Part shown: piece by piece, positions 1 to 7,652 of the stretch
Numbering within the stretch: the stretch's first letter is position 1
Layout: the number at the start of each line of letters is the position of its first letter
Virus record (IMG/VR): IMGVR_UViG_3300025770_000087
Coordinates: 1-25,361 of that record
Length of the DNA stretch: 25,361 bases
DNA from: a virus
Direction: 5' to 3' (one strand)
Made by a program: the position numbers and the translations under genes
The notes under the pieces: generated by a model
Told to the model about the DNA's origin: nothing
What the model saw: the letters and a program-made list of their open reading frames with translations, nothing else
Databases searched by the model: none

Positions 1-31
1 TGAAAGACAAAAAACATTTTACACAAAACAA

Positions 32-66
32 AACACCGAAACCCTTTATGGGAATCGGTGTTTTTT
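32..66 (+). terminator. Intrinsic terminator hairpin
   Basis: An 8-bp stem (AACACCGA with TCGGTGTT), two A/A mismatches, then CCC/GGG closes a short loop. It is followed by a run of six T. It probably ends a rightward transcript entering from the left of the window. Confidence 0.75.
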
Positions 67-161
67 ATATTTGACTGATACAGTGTAGGAGTCGTTACTC
101 CATTCATTGCACTAGGGATAGGACTTGGAACTTCGCTACCTTAGAATCGTCAAAAAAGAAT
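67..161. other. Unexplained spacer between two terminators
   Basis: About 95 bases lie between two rightward terminator hairpins. I see no ATG-started reading frame with a ribosome binding site and no tRNA cloverleaf. The stretch contains small self-complementary pieces such as GGAGTCGTTACTCC. A short noncoding RNA ending at the second hairpin is possible but not shown. Confidence 0.3.
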
Positions 162-198
162 AAGCATTTAGTAACTTGTGGCACTAAATGCTTTTTCT
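162..198 (+). terminator. Intrinsic terminator hairpin
   Basis: A perfect 11-bp stem (AAGCATTTAGT with ACTAAATGCTT) and a 10-base loop are followed by TTTCTATTT. It lies upstream of the RuvC-like gene, so it closes whatever is transcribed from the 67-161 spacer rather than that gene. Confidence 0.75.
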
Positions 199-242
199 AT
201 TTAATATGTATAACATATATATTATAGAAAGGTTATACAATT

Positions 243-815
243 ATGATTATTGCAGGAATAGATTACAGTTTACGAAGCCCGTGCGTTTGTGTATTTGCGG
301 GATTAAAAAACGAAACATTTAATTTTAATCGTTGCACCTTTTACTTTCTTACCGATACAAAAAAATATGCTACATTCTTTTTAAAGAATATTTACGGTGA
401 AAGATTTCAAGATTGGAATCAAGACTTTCAAAGATATAAATCAATTGCAGATTGGACTATGGATAAACTTGCGGGGTGTGAACAAATTGCCCTTGAAGGA
501 TATTCGATGGGAAGTAAAGGTAAGGTATTTCACATTGCAGAAAACACAGGTGTGTTAAAATATAAAATCTATAACGCAGGTGTTCCTCTTGAAATTATTC
601 CACCAACTTCTTTGAAGAAGTTTGCAACTGGCAAAGGCAATGCAGACAAAGATGTGATGCACCAAAAATTTATGAGGGAAACTGGAATGGATTTGAAATC
701 TAAAATTACACCAGACAAAACAAAAGTCGGAAATCCAGTTTCCGACATTGTTGATTCCTATTATATTTGTAAGTTTCTATATGATAAAATTATTGAGAAC
801 TCTACTAGGAGTTAA
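243..815 (+). CDS. RuvC-like Holliday junction resolvase
   Basis: 190 residues, close to the size of bacterial RuvC. The RNase H-fold acidic residues are visible: Asp7 in GIDYS at the end of the first strand, Glu85 in ALEGYS, and Asp168/Asp171 near the C-terminus in SDIVDSYYI. PPTSLKKFATGKGNADKDVM (residues 120-139) is the typical basic loop before the last helix of phage and bacterial RuvC proteins. The family is known to cut four-way or branched DNA, which phages need before packaging. A weak ribosome binding site (AAAGG) and an AT-rich TATATATTATA element lie upstream. It ends directly against the convergent lipoprotein gene. It is separated from the other DNA enzymes of the window. The fold assignment is firm; the exact substrate is inferred. 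Confidence 0.85.
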   Translation: MIIAGIDYSLRSPCVCVFAGLKNETFNFNRCTFYFLTDTKKYATFFLKNIYGERFQDWNQDFQRYKSIADWTMDKLAGCEQIALEGYSMGSKGKVFHIAENTGVLKYKIYNAGVPLEIIPPTSLKKFATGKGNADKDVMHQKFMRETGMDLKSKITPDKTKVGNPVSDIVDSYYICKFLYDKIIENSTRS

Positions 816-1721
816 TTACTTATGCCAACCATTCTTAATCTTGATTTTAGAAATGATGTTCTTGGTTAAATTACTCGTCATTCGTGATGCCACTCCATCC
901 TGACCAAAAATTGCTTTTCGTTCCTTATCAGAAAGTTTGTCTTTCATCGCTTCAACCAGTTGAACCACTTCCAACATTGCTTTCTCACTATTTTTACCGT
1001 TGAGTAGCATATATGCAACAATAACAACAGTCAATAAGAATCCACCGATTAGAACATACAGTCCTACCTGTGCAATTTCTTCCATGTAAAATTGTGATGC
1101 TGATGCAAACCCTACCGTCAAGAATCCAATTCCTAACAGTGTTGCACCAAGTTTCTTAGAAATCCAGAACATTACAAATGCACCACCAATGACCATTGCA
1201 AACCCTATTACAAAGAATAGTGTTATAGAATTATAAAGGTTTTCAAGTGCTTCTTTCCTAACCTCTCGGTCGGATTGTTCGTACTCTTTGACTAGTTCCT
1301 CTAGTTCCTCTATCTGACCAACTGCGGCGGCCACTCTGTTGTTTGCTTGCTCCAAATCTTCGAGTGACTCGTCTATCCTTACCTGTTCCTTTTGTGCATC
1401 GTCCACAGTTTCCTTGATTGCCTCTGCTGAATCCTCTATGCTCTCTAGAGTCGGGTCGATGTTGTAGTTGTGGTCGTCTGGAACTAGTGCGATGTCGTTC
1501 AGAATCGAATTCGCTTGGTCGTCTATCGTTTCCAAGTCGTTCCCGATTACTTCTGATGCGTTCGTTATCTCGTCCGTCTGTTCTCTCTGCTCCCTTACGG
1601 AATCCACGACTGTGGTTGAAGTGTTCGCTGGTACTTCTTTGTTCACCTCTTGGAACATCTCGCATCCTGTGGTCGATATCAACGATGCGAACATTATTGC
1701 GGTTATCATTATGTTTTTCAT
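816..1721 (-). CDS. Lipoprotein with coiled coil and three membrane helices
   Basis: 301 residues. The N-terminus is a lipoprotein signal with Cys20 after ISTTG (an imperfect lipobox). Residues about 35-155 are Glu/Asp/Gln-rich with heptad character, so probably a long coiled coil. Three hydrophobic helices follow at roughly 165-187, 191-210 and 219-241, and then a charged tail. A strong GGAGGT sits 5 bases before this ATG, which fixes the start inside the upstream reading frame. The first 154 codons overlap the 177-residue ORF in another frame. A lipoprotein overlapping an upstream membrane-targeted ORF recalls spanin pairs, but three C-terminal membrane helices are not a spanin feature. A role at the envelope (lysis or superinfection control) is only a guess. 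Confidence 0.75.
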   Translation of the reverse strand: MKNIMITAIMFASLISTTGCEMFQEVNKEVPANTSTTVVDSVREQREQTDEITNASEVIGNDLETIDDQANSILNDIALVPDDHNYNIDPTLESIEDSAEAIKETVDDAQKEQVRIDESLEDLEQANNRVAAAVGQIEELEELVKEYEQSDREVRKEALENLYNSITLFFVIGFAMVIGGAFVMFWISKKLGATLLGIGFLTVGFASASQFYMEEIAQVGLYVLIGGFLLTVVIVAYMLLNGKNSEKAMLEVVQLVEAMKDKLSDKERKAIFGQDGVASRMTSNLTKNIISKIKIKNGWHK

Positions 1722-1791
1722 TCTTTACCTCCGAATCTGCATATGCACTCACACATATTAAACTAATTATTAATATCATTAATGTCTTCAT
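1258..1791 (-). CDS. Secreted Arg-rich ORF overlapping the lipoprotein gene
   Basis: 177 residues. Its ATG overlaps the stop of the 68-residue gene (ATGA), and AAGGATAGGA precedes it. The first 19 residues (MKTLMILIISLICVSAYAD) look like a cleavable signal peptide. Codon 24 onward overlaps the lipoprotein gene for about 464 bases, shifted by one frame. The remainder is rich in Arg, Ser, Gly and His, with no recognised domain. By hand count, GC is 205/420 in the overlapped part (1261-1680) against 153/420 in the next 420 bases of the same lipoprotein gene, so base choice changes close to where this frame ends. That fits dual coding. A short secreted peptide with an incidental tail, or a chance ORF, remains possible. 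Confidence 0.5.
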   Translation of the reverse strand: MKTLMILIISLICVSAYADSEVKNEKHNDNRNNVRIVDIDHRMRDVPRGEQRSTSEHFNHSRGFRKGAERTDGRDNERIRSNRERLGNDRRPSEFDSERHRTSSRRPQLQHRPDSREHRGFSRGNQGNCGRCTKGTGKDRRVTRRFGASKQQSGRRSWSDRGTRGTSQRVRTIRPRG

Positions 1792-1994
1792 TTCCTATCC
1801 TTTTTTCTTTTTTTATATTTATGAAATGCTTTAATTATTTCTCTATATTTTCCTACCCCTTTTTGGTCGGGGTTTATTTTAATTTTACCTTGCTTTCTCT
1901 GTTTGGTAACATCTGCTGCCATTGTCAGGGGACTGTCGTGTTTGTCAAAGGTTTTTGACAGGGGACTTTCGGAAAATTGTTTAAAGGATTTCAT
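1788..1994 (-). CDS. Small basic protein with capsid-targeting-like N-terminus
   Basis: 68 residues starting MKSFKQFSESPLSKTF, one of the window's repeated MKSFKQ N-termini. The T4 internal protein signal MKTYQEFIAE has the same pattern: Met-Lys, aromatic, polar, aromatic, then a Glu where prohead protease cuts. The rest is Lys/Arg-rich (over 20 basic residues) and ends KKRKKDRK, suiting nucleic acid binding. Its ATG overlaps the stop of the 714-residue gene as TAATG, so translation is probably coupled. I recognise no domain. A packaged, DNA-binding internal head peptide is inferred. Confidence 0.7.
   Translation of the reverse strand: MKSFKQFSESPLSKTFDKHDSPLTMAADVTKQRKQGKIKINPDQKGVGKYREIIKAFHKYKKRKKDRK
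1816..1823 (-). promoter_or_regulatory. T4-like late promoter word CATAAATA
   Basis: On the minus strand this reads CATAAATA, one base from the T4 late -10 word TATAAATA. It lies 25 bases before the start of the secreted Arg-rich ORF and inside the end of the 68-residue gene. It could give the envelope pair its own late transcript. This rests on motif similarity only. Confidence 0.35.
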
Positions 1995-4138
1995 TACCTT
2001 GCGCGTCCGCGGGCACTTGGACCACTCAGAGGTCCTCTATTTAGTCTTCTTTGTGCTTTCCCAAAACCCTGTATTCTTTGTATTGTCTTGCCAGACTGTT
2101 GTTGTCCTCTGATGGACTGGTCATGGGCTTTCTTCATATAACTTTTCAAAGTTTTCTTGGTCAAACCTGTTTCATCGGATTCATTCAACCCAAGTGCTTT
2201 TGCCAGTGCTTTTGCCCAATGGTCAACACTTGCACTGATAATTTTATCGCTGATGTTACCGTAAGAGATGTTACTCTTATCTTTGATATTTGCTTTGGGG
2301 TACATGACATCAAGCATCATCTTACGAAGTTTGTTATCAATATTATCCGACATTACCATAATGAATCGAGTCTTACCACCCTTTGACTTAACAGTGAGTT
2401 TACCTTTTGTATATTTCTTTACTGCTTGTTTTAATTGCTTTGCAAATGCGGCGGTGTTGTCTTCATCCAGTTCAACGGATTCTTTGACAACTTTGATTTT
2501 ACCAAATCTTTTCATTTGATTGCTCACGATATCTGCACCAAGTGGAACTTCAATAACTCCAAGTTTTCCTCTTAGTTTCTTTTTCTGACTGTATGTATTT
2601 TTGATATATTGTCGTGCAATTTTTTCTGTGGGAAATGCTTTGATAAACATACCACTCCCAACGCCAGCAACAGCAAATTCGGTTTTACCTTCATCCAGTT
2701 CAACGGATTCTCTTAAAGTTTCCTTCTTCCAAGTATCAAGCAACTTCATAAACTTGTCGAATGGAAGTTCGCCACTCTTTGGTTTCCATGGCATATTCCT
2801 GTTGTTGTATCTCACCTTACCGTTTCCAATAAGGAAAGACCAATCACCTCTACCTCTACCTTGTTGATATTCAACACTGTTGGGGCTGGAAATCTTTAAT
2901 TCCTTGGATAGTTTTGCAGTAACATAATCACCAAATGAATCTGTCCATTTATCTTTGTGCTTTGCTACACTGTCGATGAATTTAATAATCTGCAATGCCT
3001 GTTTGTGCATTTTCGTATGCAGAGCGGTGTGTGCTTTAGTAAACCTCGCCATCTCTCTGTCACTTAGAACCTCATCCAGTTCAACGGATTCTTTTGCATA
3101 GAGAGGATTTCCCTTTGCATCTTTCCTTGCAACAAGTTTATGTTTCTTTGCAAAGTCCATTGCCTTTTGATGACTAACATGACTACCGTGGTATGCGAAC
3201 ATCTTGATGCGACCCTTCTTTGGGTCACTGATGGTTGCCATTAATACTTTGTCTTGGTTTGAACGCAATTCACCCCTATGTCCCAGAGGTCTTTGAATAA
3301 CAACAAACCTCGCAGTCTTATTGAGAGAGGATGGCACATTTATTAGAATCTTTGACTTAGGGTGTTGAATAATTTCTGTGGTTTTCTTATCCGCAGGGAT
3401 GTTCGTGTCCCCACCGAACCGTTCATTCAACTCTGATTCATCATATTCTGTTGATGCAGTTACTGGTATTCCTACCATCTTATTATATTTTTTAATTTTC
3501 TTCGTATTGTCTTTTTTGCGTTTTCTCTCACTTCTACTAAACTTATCCATCTTTAGTCTTCTAAGAATACTTGATTCATCAACTTCAACATGGTCTTGTA
3601 ACTTCTTCCACCTATCCGCAACATACGCATCCAAGTTGCCGTGGTCTTTGTAAGAACTCTTTTTCACAGGTTGTTTCACAGGTTGTTTCACAGGTTGTTT
3701 GACTTCAACGGATTCACTAACCTCTTGCTTTGGTGGAACAAAATATGACATCGTTCCATATCTGTCGTCTTTGACAATGATAGGTTGACCTGGATTTCGG
3801 TGTGCATATGAGCGAATCTCTTGATTGTCAATTTCTTCCATGTTTAATTTCTTGTTCCATCTTTCATATCGCATTCTTCCGTGCATACATTTTGCATAAT
3901 CATCACTGGATACAGTGAAAACTGGACAACCTGCAAAGGATTCATTCTTTTTCTTTCTTCTTGGTTTAATGGCAAGTCTATCTGCTTCCCTTCCAGCAAT
4001 TTGTGGTAAACCATCAAGGGGTTCAATAGATTGATGCAGTCCGGCAATACCAGTACCATTGCCACCACCTGTAGATGAATTCGCAGCCACTTCTTCTGTA
4101 AACTGTTTATATGTTTTTTTCATACTATTATGTATCAT
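1994..4138 (-). CDS. Modular protein with ESVELDE linkers, possible internal-head polyprotein
   Basis: 714 residues. After MIHNS comes MKKTYKQFTEE, resembling the T4 capsid-targeting sequence. The ATG at 4138 has GGGAAGGG upstream; the ATG at 4123 (Met6) has no visible ribosome binding site but matches the signal better. Domain-sized modules follow: about 25-138 (basic, ends in a SYFVPP motif), 160-245, 250-345, 357-470, 484-550, 560-650 and 655-714. ESVELDE recurs identically at 350-356, 477-483 and 553-559, with relatives ESVEVKQPV (142-150) and LNESDE (651-656). KQPV is repeated three times at 147-158. VELDE fits the (L/I)xE rule of T4 gp21-type protease. The last module (LTKKTLKSYMKKA) recurs in other marine phage proteins as I recall them. 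No enzyme motif is seen. Confidence 0.8.
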   Translation of the reverse strand: MIHNSMKKTYKQFTEEVAANSSTGGGNGTGIAGLHQSIEPLDGLPQIAGREADRLAIKPRRKKKNESFAGCPVFTVSSDDYAKCMHGRMRYERWNKKLNMEEIDNQEIRSYAHRNPGQPIIVKDDRYGTMSYFVPPKQEVSESVEVKQPVKQPVKQPVKKSSYKDHGNLDAYVADRWKKLQDHVEVDESSILRRLKMDKFSRSERKRKKDNTKKIKKYNKMVGIPVTASTEYDESELNERFGGDTNIPADKKTTEIIQHPKSKILINVPSSLNKTARFVVIQRPLGHRGELRSNQDKVLMATISDPKKGRIKMFAYHGSHVSHQKAMDFAKKHKLVARKDAKGNPLYAKESVELDEVLSDREMARFTKAHTALHTKMHKQALQIIKFIDSVAKHKDKWTDSFGDYVTAKLSKELKISSPNSVEYQQGRGRGDWSFLIGNGKVRYNNRNMPWKPKSGELPFDKFMKLLDTWKKETLRESVELDEGKTEFAVAGVGSGMFIKAFPTEKIARQYIKNTYSQKKKLRGKLGVIEVPLGADIVSNQMKRFGKIKVVKESVELDEDNTAAFAKQLKQAVKKYTKGKLTVKSKGGKTRFIMVMSDNIDNKLRKMMLDVMYPKANIKDKSNISYGNISDKIISASVDHWAKALAKALGLNESDETGLTKKTLKSYMKKAHDQSIRGQQQSGKTIQRIQGFGKAQRRLNRGPLSGPSARGRAR
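2463..2482 (-). repeat. ESVELDE linker repeat, copy 1
   Basis: The 20-base sequence TCATCCAGTTCAACGGATTC (plus strand) encodes ESVELDE in the 714-residue protein. It is identical at 2691-2710 and 3072-3091, although the flanking modules are unrelated. A fourth copy with two differences lies at 12833-12852 in the 1509-residue gene. Confidence 0.9.
2691..2710 (-). repeat. ESVELDE linker repeat, copy 2
   Basis: Identical over 20 bases to the copies at 2463 and 3072. It separates two modules of the 714-residue protein. Confidence 0.9.
3072..3091 (-). repeat. ESVELDE linker repeat, copy 3
   Basis: Identical over 20 bases to the copies at 2463 and 2691. It separates the third and fourth modules of the 714-residue protein. 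Confidence 0.9.
3663..3700 (-). repeat. 12-bp tandem repeat encoding KQPV
   Basis: Three units of TTCACAGGTTGT encode (KQPV)3 in the linker after the first module of the 714-residue protein. Such units expand by slippage; the encoded segment looks like a flexible spacer. Confidence 0.85.
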
Positions 4139-6164
4139 TTGAATACCCTTCCCAGAATTTTTGTCTTTCTATATTTGATTTTTTAAGTGGTCTATTTGAT
4201 TTTGGTCGTAAACTTCTCTCAACCACAATCTCTCCATCCATACTTTTTTCCCAATTAATACATCCTGCACAAAAACCATCCACACAACAGCAGTGATGAT
4301 TTATATTATCTTCACATCCTGCATTTATACAATCTTCACAAAGAGTAATTGGACCACCTTGAGAATCAACACAACCACAAGATACATCCGATGAACATAT
4401 ATTGTAAGGATGAATTTCAGGAGGATAACAATCAACTCCTTCTTGATATGTACCATTATACAAGGTGGCACAAACATTCTCTGTTGCATCCAAACAGAGC
4501 CAGTGCGGGTCAGTTTTTAAATTCCCCGGTGTTGGATTTCTGCCCGATTGAAAACAACATGAACCTATTGGACCATCAGGGCAAAGAGATGTTGAACAAG
4601 AAACACCACCACCTTGAAATGTACCACCACTATTGATGCATTCCAGTGGTGTAAGGTCGGCGCAATTACCATTTCCAAGACAACATGCGCCACTCGGACT
4701 CCAGTCACAATCATCATGGTTTGGAGTACAACTTTCATTTGGATGTGTGGGGAGATGTCCGGGGTTGCTGTAACCACATTTTACTTCCATACACGATTTT
4801 AATCTTCCCCAGTGTGTGTCATTCCAATTAGTTGGATTAACATGACCACACCAACCTCCTTGATGCATTCTTCCTAAATCTTCGCAAGTATAACATCCAT
4901 CTAGTCCATGTCCTTGACAATTCGTGGTACTGTGATTTGTCCATCTTAATCTATAACATCTAAGTAATAATTTGCTTATTCTTTCTTTTTCTGCACAACA
5001 TTCTGCTTCAGTGGCAAAACCACAGTGACTTCCAGTTGCACCTGTTGCACCTGTTACAAAATTATGTGGAATTATCTCATTAGTTACTGCACACTTACAA
5101 TTTTCACTGCAAAGTATATCTCCAAAAGTAGAGTCATTACATATCGCACAACATGTTGGGTCTGTAATATGACCCCATCCACAAGATTCACATATATCAT
5201 GTTCAAAAGCATCAGGGTTTATTTGATAAGGACCACAATCTTTTCCTCGTTTTTTCGCAGGTATACTTTGATTTGGAACTTTTGGTCCTGTACTTGGTGG
5301 GTCACAGTGACCATTGTCGCAACTACTACCACATTCCACTTTTCGCATACAATCATCCAAGCAATCTATGCACGGACAACAATGATTTACACCTTCCATA
5401 CAGTCTGTTCCAGACATTGCCCTTTCATCTCCAATAGTACCAGGTCCAGTGGGGGTGTACTGCGGAACGATGTCGTACCTTCTTTTGAAAATGCATTTGT
5501 CGTATTTTTCTTGTGCCCGTTGCATACAGTACTCGAATTCAATTTCTGCTAAGTTCGTGCCGTACTCATTATCAAATTTTACATTACACGCCATCGCCAA
5601 TGTGCATTCCAGAATATCATTATTGTGGTAGCACTCACATTGTTCTATATGTTGGTCAGTCTGTTGATTTGGCATTTCGTCACAAGTTTTTCTCATGTTA
5701 GCAATCACTGGTGCAAAGGCAGCAATGCACTGTGCCCAGCACATATTTTCGACATGGTCTGTGTCCATACAAGGCTCATCATCGGGGTTTGGACAATCCT
5801 CGAACGGAACTTCACTACATGGTGTGTCTGACCAAGAGTTTTCGGGGTCTAAAGCACCACACATCGACTCGGACATATTTTCGCATGTACACGCTCCAGA
5901 GAAAGGCATGAGGCAACCACCCATCTCACCATCTGGTGGGCACTCAAAATTTGAACATCTTCCCCCACCATGATAATCATTGTCGTGCCACGGCTGGCTC
6001 CCGTCCTCGCAGGCAATAGAAGGAACACCATTAATACACCATCCATCTCTGTATATACACGATTTACATATATGCCCCGAGTCAGGTCTCAAATTTGGCC
6101 TCTTATCGTCATCAGGAACGCCTGGCCCCATCATACTTCTTAATGGTACTGCATCACCATTCAT
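4128..6164 (-). CDS. Cys-rich protein with invertebrate-type lysozyme signature
   Basis: 678 residues from ATG at 6164; a TTG at 6173 would add three. It carries dozens of Cys across its length. CGPYQINPDAF (about 310-320), and later RCYRLRW, TCEDLGRMHQGG (about 426-437) and HWGRLKSCM, match the order and spacing style of invertebrate-type lysozyme/destabilase (CGPFQIK, CYMQRY, TCEDFARIHNGGP, YW..V..C). About 90 Cys-rich residues separate the two halves. VECGSSC (about 276-282) may hold the catalytic Glu; the usual Asp site is unclear. Two GxCC...GGTFQG-type repeats follow (about 493-530, 535-580), plus a GATGATG stretch. No signal peptide is seen, so delivery by the virion (tail or head cargo) or after lysis is inferred. 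Peptidoglycan cleavage is the family's role; activity here is unproven. Confidence 0.7.
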   Translation of the reverse strand: MNGDAVPLRSMMGPGVPDDDKRPNLRPDSGHICKSCIYRDGWCINGVPSIACEDGSQPWHDNDYHGGGRCSNFECPPDGEMGGCLMPFSGACTCENMSESMCGALDPENSWSDTPCSEVPFEDCPNPDDEPCMDTDHVENMCWAQCIAAFAPVIANMRKTCDEMPNQQTDQHIEQCECYHNNDILECTLAMACNVKFDNEYGTNLAEIEFEYCMQRAQEKYDKCIFKRRYDIVPQYTPTGPGTIGDERAMSGTDCMEGVNHCCPCIDCLDDCMRKVECGSSCDNGHCDPPSTGPKVPNQSIPAKKRGKDCGPYQINPDAFEHDICESCGWGHITDPTCCAICNDSTFGDILCSENCKCAVTNEIIPHNFVTGATGATGSHCGFATEAECCAEKERISKLLLRCYRLRWTNHSTTNCQGHGLDGCYTCEDLGRMHQGGWCGHVNPTNWNDTHWGRLKSCMEVKCGYSNPGHLPTHPNESCTPNHDDCDWSPSGACCLGNGNCADLTPLECINSGGTFQGGGVSCSTSLCPDGPIGSCCFQSGRNPTPGNLKTDPHWLCLDATENVCATLYNGTYQEGVDCYPPEIHPYNICSSDVSCGCVDSQGGPITLCEDCINAGCEDNINHHCCCVDGFCAGCINWEKSMDGEIVVERSLRPKSNRPLKKSNIERQKFWEGYSNDT

Positions 6165-6169
6165 ATCAA

Positions 6170-6430
6170 TCAACCATCACAATCTTTTTTACGAACTCGT
6201 TCACTCATCATATGGTCTGCTATATTTCTTTTTATTTGTTTGCGAACTTCTCTTGGATTTTTATTTCTTGTAGAAGCCTGTTCATTATTAATTTTTGCAA
6301 TGGTACTTCTCCTTTGGTCAGGAGTCATATTTTGCGGAACAAGTATATTTCCTATCTTCTTTGGTTTTGATGCTGGCATCCTAGAAGATTGTTTATTCTT
6401 ATTTTTGTTCTTTCCGCAACCACATCCCAT
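6170..6430 (-). CDS. Small basic protein beginning MGCGCG
   Basis: 86 residues. AGGAG lies about six bases before the ATG, and the start overlaps the stop of the 126-residue gene (TAATG). The protein opens MGCGCGKNKNKNK and is Lys/Arg/Asn-rich throughout, with a PREVRKQIKRNIADHM helix near the end. The N-terminal CGCG could bind a metal or, if exposed, be modified. I recognise no family. It immediately precedes the Cys-rich lysozyme-like gene and may be co-translated with it. Confidence 0.7.
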   Translation of the reverse strand: MGCGCGKNKNKNKQSSRMPASKPKKIGNILVPQNMTPDQRRSTIAKINNEQASTRNKNPREVRKQIKRNIADHMMSERVRKKDCDG

Positions 6431-6810
6431 TATGAACTCCTAGTAATATTCAATATCTTTTGAATTTGTAATTCGCATTTGGCTTCTCTTTGACCACCTG
6501 GCCAGTAGAGATAATCCTTTACTTTATTCTTTTTCAAGTTTACAAGTAGTGGTAGTGTTGCCTTTTCAATTTCTTCCATCTTAACCTTTAATAATTCATC
6601 ATACTGTTCTTTGACAGCATATGAACCTTCGCATGTTGAATTCATTTGAAGAATCAAATCCAACTTCTCTTGCATATCTTTGATTTCATCGGGAGTAGTT
6701 TGGTCATCAAGTTGAACCAATGCATTCAGTTCATCTTCATCGGCTGCTGTAAATCCGAAATCGAAATCTCCACTTGAGTATTCTTCTGGAATTTGTGGTT
6801 CGTCTGCCAT
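6430..6810 (-). CDS. Conserved small phage protein, unknown function
   Basis: 126 residues with AGGAG seven bases before the ATG. The N-terminal third is acidic (EEYSSGDFDFGF, DEDELNAL); the middle is helical with many Glu and Lys; the C-terminus has KKNKVKDYLYWPGGQRE followed by a short helix. As I recall, small cyanophage and marine T4-like proteins end in a similar Y-x-WP motif. No function is known to me. It sits three bases after the 146-residue gene, in the same operon. Confidence 0.75.
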   Translation of the reverse strand: MADEPQIPEEYSSGDFDFGFTAADEDELNALVQLDDQTTPDEIKDMQEKLDLILQMNSTCEGSYAVKEQYDELLKVKMEEIEKATLPLLVNLKKNKVKDYLYWPGGQREAKCELQIQKILNITRSS

Positions 6811-6812
6811 TT

Positions 6813-7253
6813 TTATTCTCCTGCTATTTCTTCAAATAGATTGTTTACCATACTGGTTTCAGTATCTTCTATATTTAGACCATATTCTTCTCGTATGTGT
6901 TCTCGTATTTCTGCCAACACTTGTTCTCCATCAACACCAAGTTTTTCTATGTCATCTTTCAAAAGAACCATGGCTGTTGGAAGTCTTTGTAGGTTTGCTT
7001 TAAGTGATGGGTCGGGAACTTTTGCGATTATCTTTTTGAAATTAATTACCAACCTATTAAAAGCATCCACAGATTTTCTTTCTTGGTTTGTAGTAAGTTG
7101 GTCTAACTTCTTTATAAACTTTCCCTTAGAATCAATTATGCCAAGGTCGTAAGCATCCATTTGCTTGAACGGAGTAGTCATGGCTTTGATAAACTTAAAT
7201 ACAGTGAAAGCACTTATTACTTTGTTAAGTTCTCTGGTATCTTCATATATCAT
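6813..7253 (-). CDS. Conserved marine-phage protein, unknown function
   Basis: 146 residues, mostly helical. The stretch from TPFKQMDAYDLGIIDSKGKF (residues 27-46) to about residue 100 has a pattern (TTP-K-DA-LGIID--GK) that I recall from hypothetical proteins of many marine T4-like phages. The start overlaps the preceding stop as TAATG, and GGAG lies nine bases upstream. The C-terminal third is a Glu-rich helix. The conserved company of the 125- and 126-residue neighbours suggests a shared structural or replication role, but none is shown. Confidence 0.75.
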   Translation of the reverse strand: MIYEDTRELNKVISAFTVFKFIKAMTTPFKQMDAYDLGIIDSKGKFIKKLDQLTTNQERKSVDAFNRLVINFKKIIAKVPDPSLKANLQRLPTAMVLLKDDIEKLGVDGEQVLAEIREHIREEYGLNIEDTETSMVNNLFEEIAGE

Positions 7254-7630
7254 TACAAGTTCTCCAATTCTGTTTTTATTCTATTTTCTATAGGAATTTT
7301 TTCCAACGATGCTTCTGGAATTGAATGTGGTAAATATTGAAGGTATGAAAGAAATGATTTTAAATATGAATGAAACTTTTCTTCTATCCTGTAGAATAAT
7401 ATTCTACAACATGCTTCTGAACCAAATACATTATTAAGAACTATTAAATGGTTTAGAATTAGACGAGTTCTCAAATCTCCGCTTTTTTCATACTTTCCAA
7501 AAAGTCTTTTAATATACTTTATTTTATTCATGTCTTCGTAAAACTCATCCATACTTTCACACTGTGGATTTGTATACATTTTCATGGTATACATTGTGAA
7601 GTTATTCTTGTTTAAATTTTTAAAGTCCAT
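7253..7630 (-). CDS. Conserved small phage protein (DUF7207-like)
   Basis: 125 residues. The pattern NPQC..MDEFYEDMNKIKYIKRLF...LILNHLIVLNNVFG matches, from memory, a family of small proteins in cyanophages and other marine T4-like phages often labelled DUF7207. The fold is probably all-helical. No ribosome binding site is obvious before the ATG, and 22 bases separate it from the upstream gene. Its function is unknown. Its stop overlaps the start of the 146-residue gene. Confidence 0.75.
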   Translation of the reverse strand: MDFKNLNKNNFTMYTMKMYTNPQCESMDEFYEDMNKIKYIKRLFGKYEKSGDLRTRLILNHLIVLNNVFGSEACCRILFYRIEEKFHSYLKSFLSYLQYLPHSIPEASLEKIPIENRIKTELENL

Positions 7631-7652
7631 AATAAATAATTCAATTCAGATA

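Noticed and set aside
70-150. Possible tRNA
   Set aside because: No T-arm consensus, acceptor stem or cloverleaf could be built.
816-1791. Classical Rz/Rz1 spanin pair
   Set aside because: The arrangement is similar, but the lipoprotein has three C-terminal membrane helices and the outer frame lacks the usual coiled-coil i-spanin body.
1418-1834. Plus-strand frame of 138 codons opposite the overlapping pair
   Set aside because: It has no ribosome binding site or domain and is an antisense by-product of the GC-rich overlap.
3663-3700. CRISPR-like short repeats
   Set aside because: The 12-bp units are directly adjacent without spacers and encode KQPV in frame.
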